Position numbers and translations under genes: made by a program | Assembly: GCF_003627815.1 (NCBI RefSeq) | Contig: NZ_CP032698.1 | Location: 3,968,001 to 4,032,000, forward strand | Length of the DNA: 64,000 bases | Source: Streptomyces hundungensis | GTDB lineage: Bacteria > Actinomycetota > Actinomycetes > Streptomycetales > Streptomycetaceae | Direction of reading: 5' to 3' | The notes under the pieces: generated by a model | Told to the model about the DNA's origin: nothing | The model's input: only the letters and a program-made list of their open reading frames with translations | Database searches by the model: none | Shown here: piece by piece, positions 62,742 to 64,000 of the stretch | How the letters are laid out: each line of letters opens with the position of its first letter | Position numbering within the stretch: the first letter of the stretch is position 1

Positions 62742-63419
62742 ATGCGGGACGCGTACCACGAGGAACTCGACTCGATCGGCGAGGGCCTGGTCGAGATGGC
62801 CCGGCTCGTCGGGTCGGCGGTCGGGCGCGCCACCACGGCCATGCTCGACGCCGACCTCAAGCTCGCCGAGAGCGTGATCGCGGCCGACCAGAAGGTCGAC
62901 GATCTCCAGCACGACCTGGAGGCCCGCGCGATAGCACTGCTGGCCCGCCAGCAGCCGGTCGCCACCGATCTGCGGATCGTCGTGACGTCGCTGCGCATGA
63001 GCGCGGACCTGGAGCGCTCGGGCGACCTGGCCCAACACGTGGCTAAGCTGACCCGGCTGCGTTACCCGGAGCGCGCCGTACCGCACGACCTGCACGCCAC
63101 CATCCTGGAGATGGGCCAGCTCGCCCAGCGCCTGATGGCGAAGGCGGCCGAGGTCATCATCACCAAGGACGTCGACCTGGCCCTCCAACTGGAGCAGGAC
63201 GACGACGACATGGACCTGCTGCACCGCACGCTGTTCCAGCACCTGATGGACGACCGCTGGAAGCACGGCATCGAGACGGCCGTCGACGTGACGCTGCTCG
63301 GCCGCTACTACGAGCGCTTCGCCGACCACGCGGTCTCGGTCGCCAAGCGCGTCGTCTACCTGGTCACGGGCGAGCACGCCGACGAACTCCAGCCGCCGAC
63401 GCAGCCCGAGGGGGCCTGA
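62742..63419 (+). CDS. phoU: Phosphate signalling protein PhoU
   Basis: A 225-residue protein; ATG 62742 follows GAGAGAGGGAC. It is two three-helix bundles, each with the PhoU metal-cluster motif: E-x3-D (in the region DADLKLAESVIAADQKVDDLQ) and ERFADHAVSVAKRVVYLV near the end. DLERSGDLAQHVAKL is the other hallmark (E-R-x-G-D). It links Pst transport state to PhoR and represses signalling in high phosphate. It is divergent from phoRP and shares the PHO box. The acidic patch EQDDDDMDLLHR is typical. Confidence 0.96.
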   Translation: MRDAYHEELDSIGEGLVEMARLVGSAVGRATTAMLDADLKLAESVIAADQKVDDLQHDLEARAIALLARQQPVATDLRIVVTSLRMSADLERSGDLAQHVAKLTRLRYPERAVPHDLHATILEMGQLAQRLMAKAAEVIITKDVDLALQLEQDDDDMDLLHRTLFQHLMDDRWKHGIETAVDVTLLGRYYERFADHAVSVAKRVVYLVTGEHADELQPPTQPEGA

Positions 63420-63574
63420 GCGTTCGCAGCGGACCAGCCCTTCGGGGGCGGGTCCCAACTGCTGTGCGCACCCGGCGGGTTGAAGCTTTCGCGCATGCGC
63501 CGTTGACGCGCCCGTCCCCGTGGGCATGCACTGGGGGAAGGCTCCACGCGTCTGCCTACCCCCGGGAGGGACCC

Positions 63575-63724
63575 ATGGCCGATTCGCCCACGACCGAACC
63601 ACGCCAGGAAGCACCCGTGACACCTGTAGAAGTGGTCCGACTGCCGCTGATCGGCGCGTGCGGCTGCGGATCGAGCTGCGGCTGCGGCTGCCAGTCGGGC
63701 GCGCCGTGCCAGTGCGGCGGCTGA
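63575..63724 (+). CDS. Small Cys-rich protein (metallothionein-like)
   Basis: A 49-residue protein; ATG 63575 follows GGGAGGGACC. The first 28 residues are ordinary (TPVEVVRLPLIG). The last 23 residues carry seven cysteines in C-x-C and C-x2-C spacings: ACGCGSSCGCGCQ and APCQCGG. This would suit zinc or copper binding as a short metallothionein. A secreted or leaderless-peptide role cannot be excluded. It lies 155 bp after phoU with a strong terminator behind. A hairpin element (TGGGGGAAGGC with GCCTACCCCC) lies just before the ribosome site. Confidence 0.65.
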   Translation: MADSPTTEPRQEAPVTPVEVVRLPLIGACGCGSSCGCGCQSGAPCQCGG

Positions 63725-63740
63725 CCCACGAGACCGGTAT

Positions 63741-63779
63741 GTGAAGGGCCCCGCCCGGTTGTCGGGCGGGGCCTTTCAC
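63741..63779 (+). terminator. Terminator after the Cys-rich gene
   Basis: GTGAAGGGCCCCGCCCG pairs with CGGGCGGGGCCTTTCAC around a 5-nt loop, one mismatch only. It may serve both this gene and the convergent gene at 63802. Confidence 0.9.
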
Positions 63780-63801
63780 GTCGTCTCACCGCAGGCCGGG
63801 G

Positions 63802-64000
63802 TCACTTCACGGTGACGCTGACCGTCGGCGAGACGACCTCGTCGTACTTGACCCGCAGGTCCTGCTTGCCCTTGTCGTTGAGCTTGGCGTCCAGGGAGTA
63901 GCTACTGCCCTGCTTGACCAGGGTGCTGGCCTGGAGCGTGGTCCACTTGTTGCCCTTCTTGTGCTGGAGCACCAGCTTGGTGCCTATGGGCAAGCCCTTG
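63802..64000 (-). CDS. C-terminal part of an Ig-like beta-domain protein
   Basis: The frame is open at the window end, so the 5' part lies beyond 64000; 65 residues are visible. They form an Ig-like beta domain: GTKLVLQHKKGNKWTTLQA, SYSLDAKLNDKGKQDLRVKYD, ending VVSPTVSVTVK. Such domains occur in tandem in exported or surface proteins of Streptomyces. The partial segment gives no clue to the catalytic or binding part. Confidence 0.6.
   Translation of the reverse strand, partial: KGLPIGTKLVLQHKKGNKWTTLQASTLVKQGSSYSLDAKLNDKGKQDLRVKYDEVVSPTVSVTVK

Noticed and set aside
63425..63575. Earlier start for the Cys-rich protein at 63464
   Set aside because: The upstream part runs through a hairpin element, while ATG 63575 has a clear ribosome site.

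Overview
The window is high-GC actinobacterial chromosome. Long overlapping frames on both strands, GTG and TTG starts, leaderless promoters, DasR-type operators and the family content all point to Streptomyces. Much of the right-hand two thirds matches, from memory, the gene order of the conserved Streptomyces core that carries groEL2, nagKA, cdgB, msiK, cysS, ispDF, carD and phoPRU. No database was searched.

Left part (1-12300), accessory: the C-terminus of MurQ; a WXG-like protein / DUF1023 alpha-beta hydrolase / lipoprotein cassette; a trypsin-like protease followed by an orphan sortase-anchor tail; an XRE-DUF397 regulator pair; a second hydrolase/lipoprotein cassette that a deletion has collapsed; a winged-helix-like protein; and a mycosin protease with two helical ESX-like partners. 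This is the most likely home of a poorly described secreted-effector system, because an intact cassette sits beside an orphan copy that keeps only the lipoprotein whole.

Middle (12400-34600), core: a DUF4097 lipoprotein, groEL under two CIRCE operators, a cold-shock protein, a sulfur-carrier protein and threonine synthase separated by repeated mini-ORFs, gpgS, otsA, an S33 peptidase, otsB, a DUF3263 protein, a sugar-binding lipoprotein, nagK-nagA under DasR-like sites, a PfkB kinase, a CBM35 membrane protein, the diguanylate cyclase CdgB, a flavin reductase, ArfB and TerD.

Right-middle (34900-49300), mixed: secreted M4 and M1 peptidases, an HbpS-like haem protein next to a SenS-like kinase with a damaged C-terminus, a pentapeptide protein, a GNAT, a rhomboid-like protein, a DsbA-like lipoprotein, an FAD oxidoreductase, a PD-(D/E)XK/TerD fusion with a frameshift, and tRNA-Thr(TGT).

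Right end (49500-64000), core: msiK, a nucleotidyltransferase, a DoxX protein, the TrmH-family rRNA methyltransferase, cysS, a PPOX-type flavoprotein, ispF-ispD, carD, a lipoprotein, phoP-phoR, phoU behind a PHO box, and a small Cys-rich protein.

Five intergenic gaps carry arrays of a 19-bp motif at about 57-bp spacing together with a second composite repeat. These repeats have also entered genes: they form the tail of SenS, the tail of the frameshifted TerD fusion, and, for a related mini-element, an in-frame insertion in phoR.
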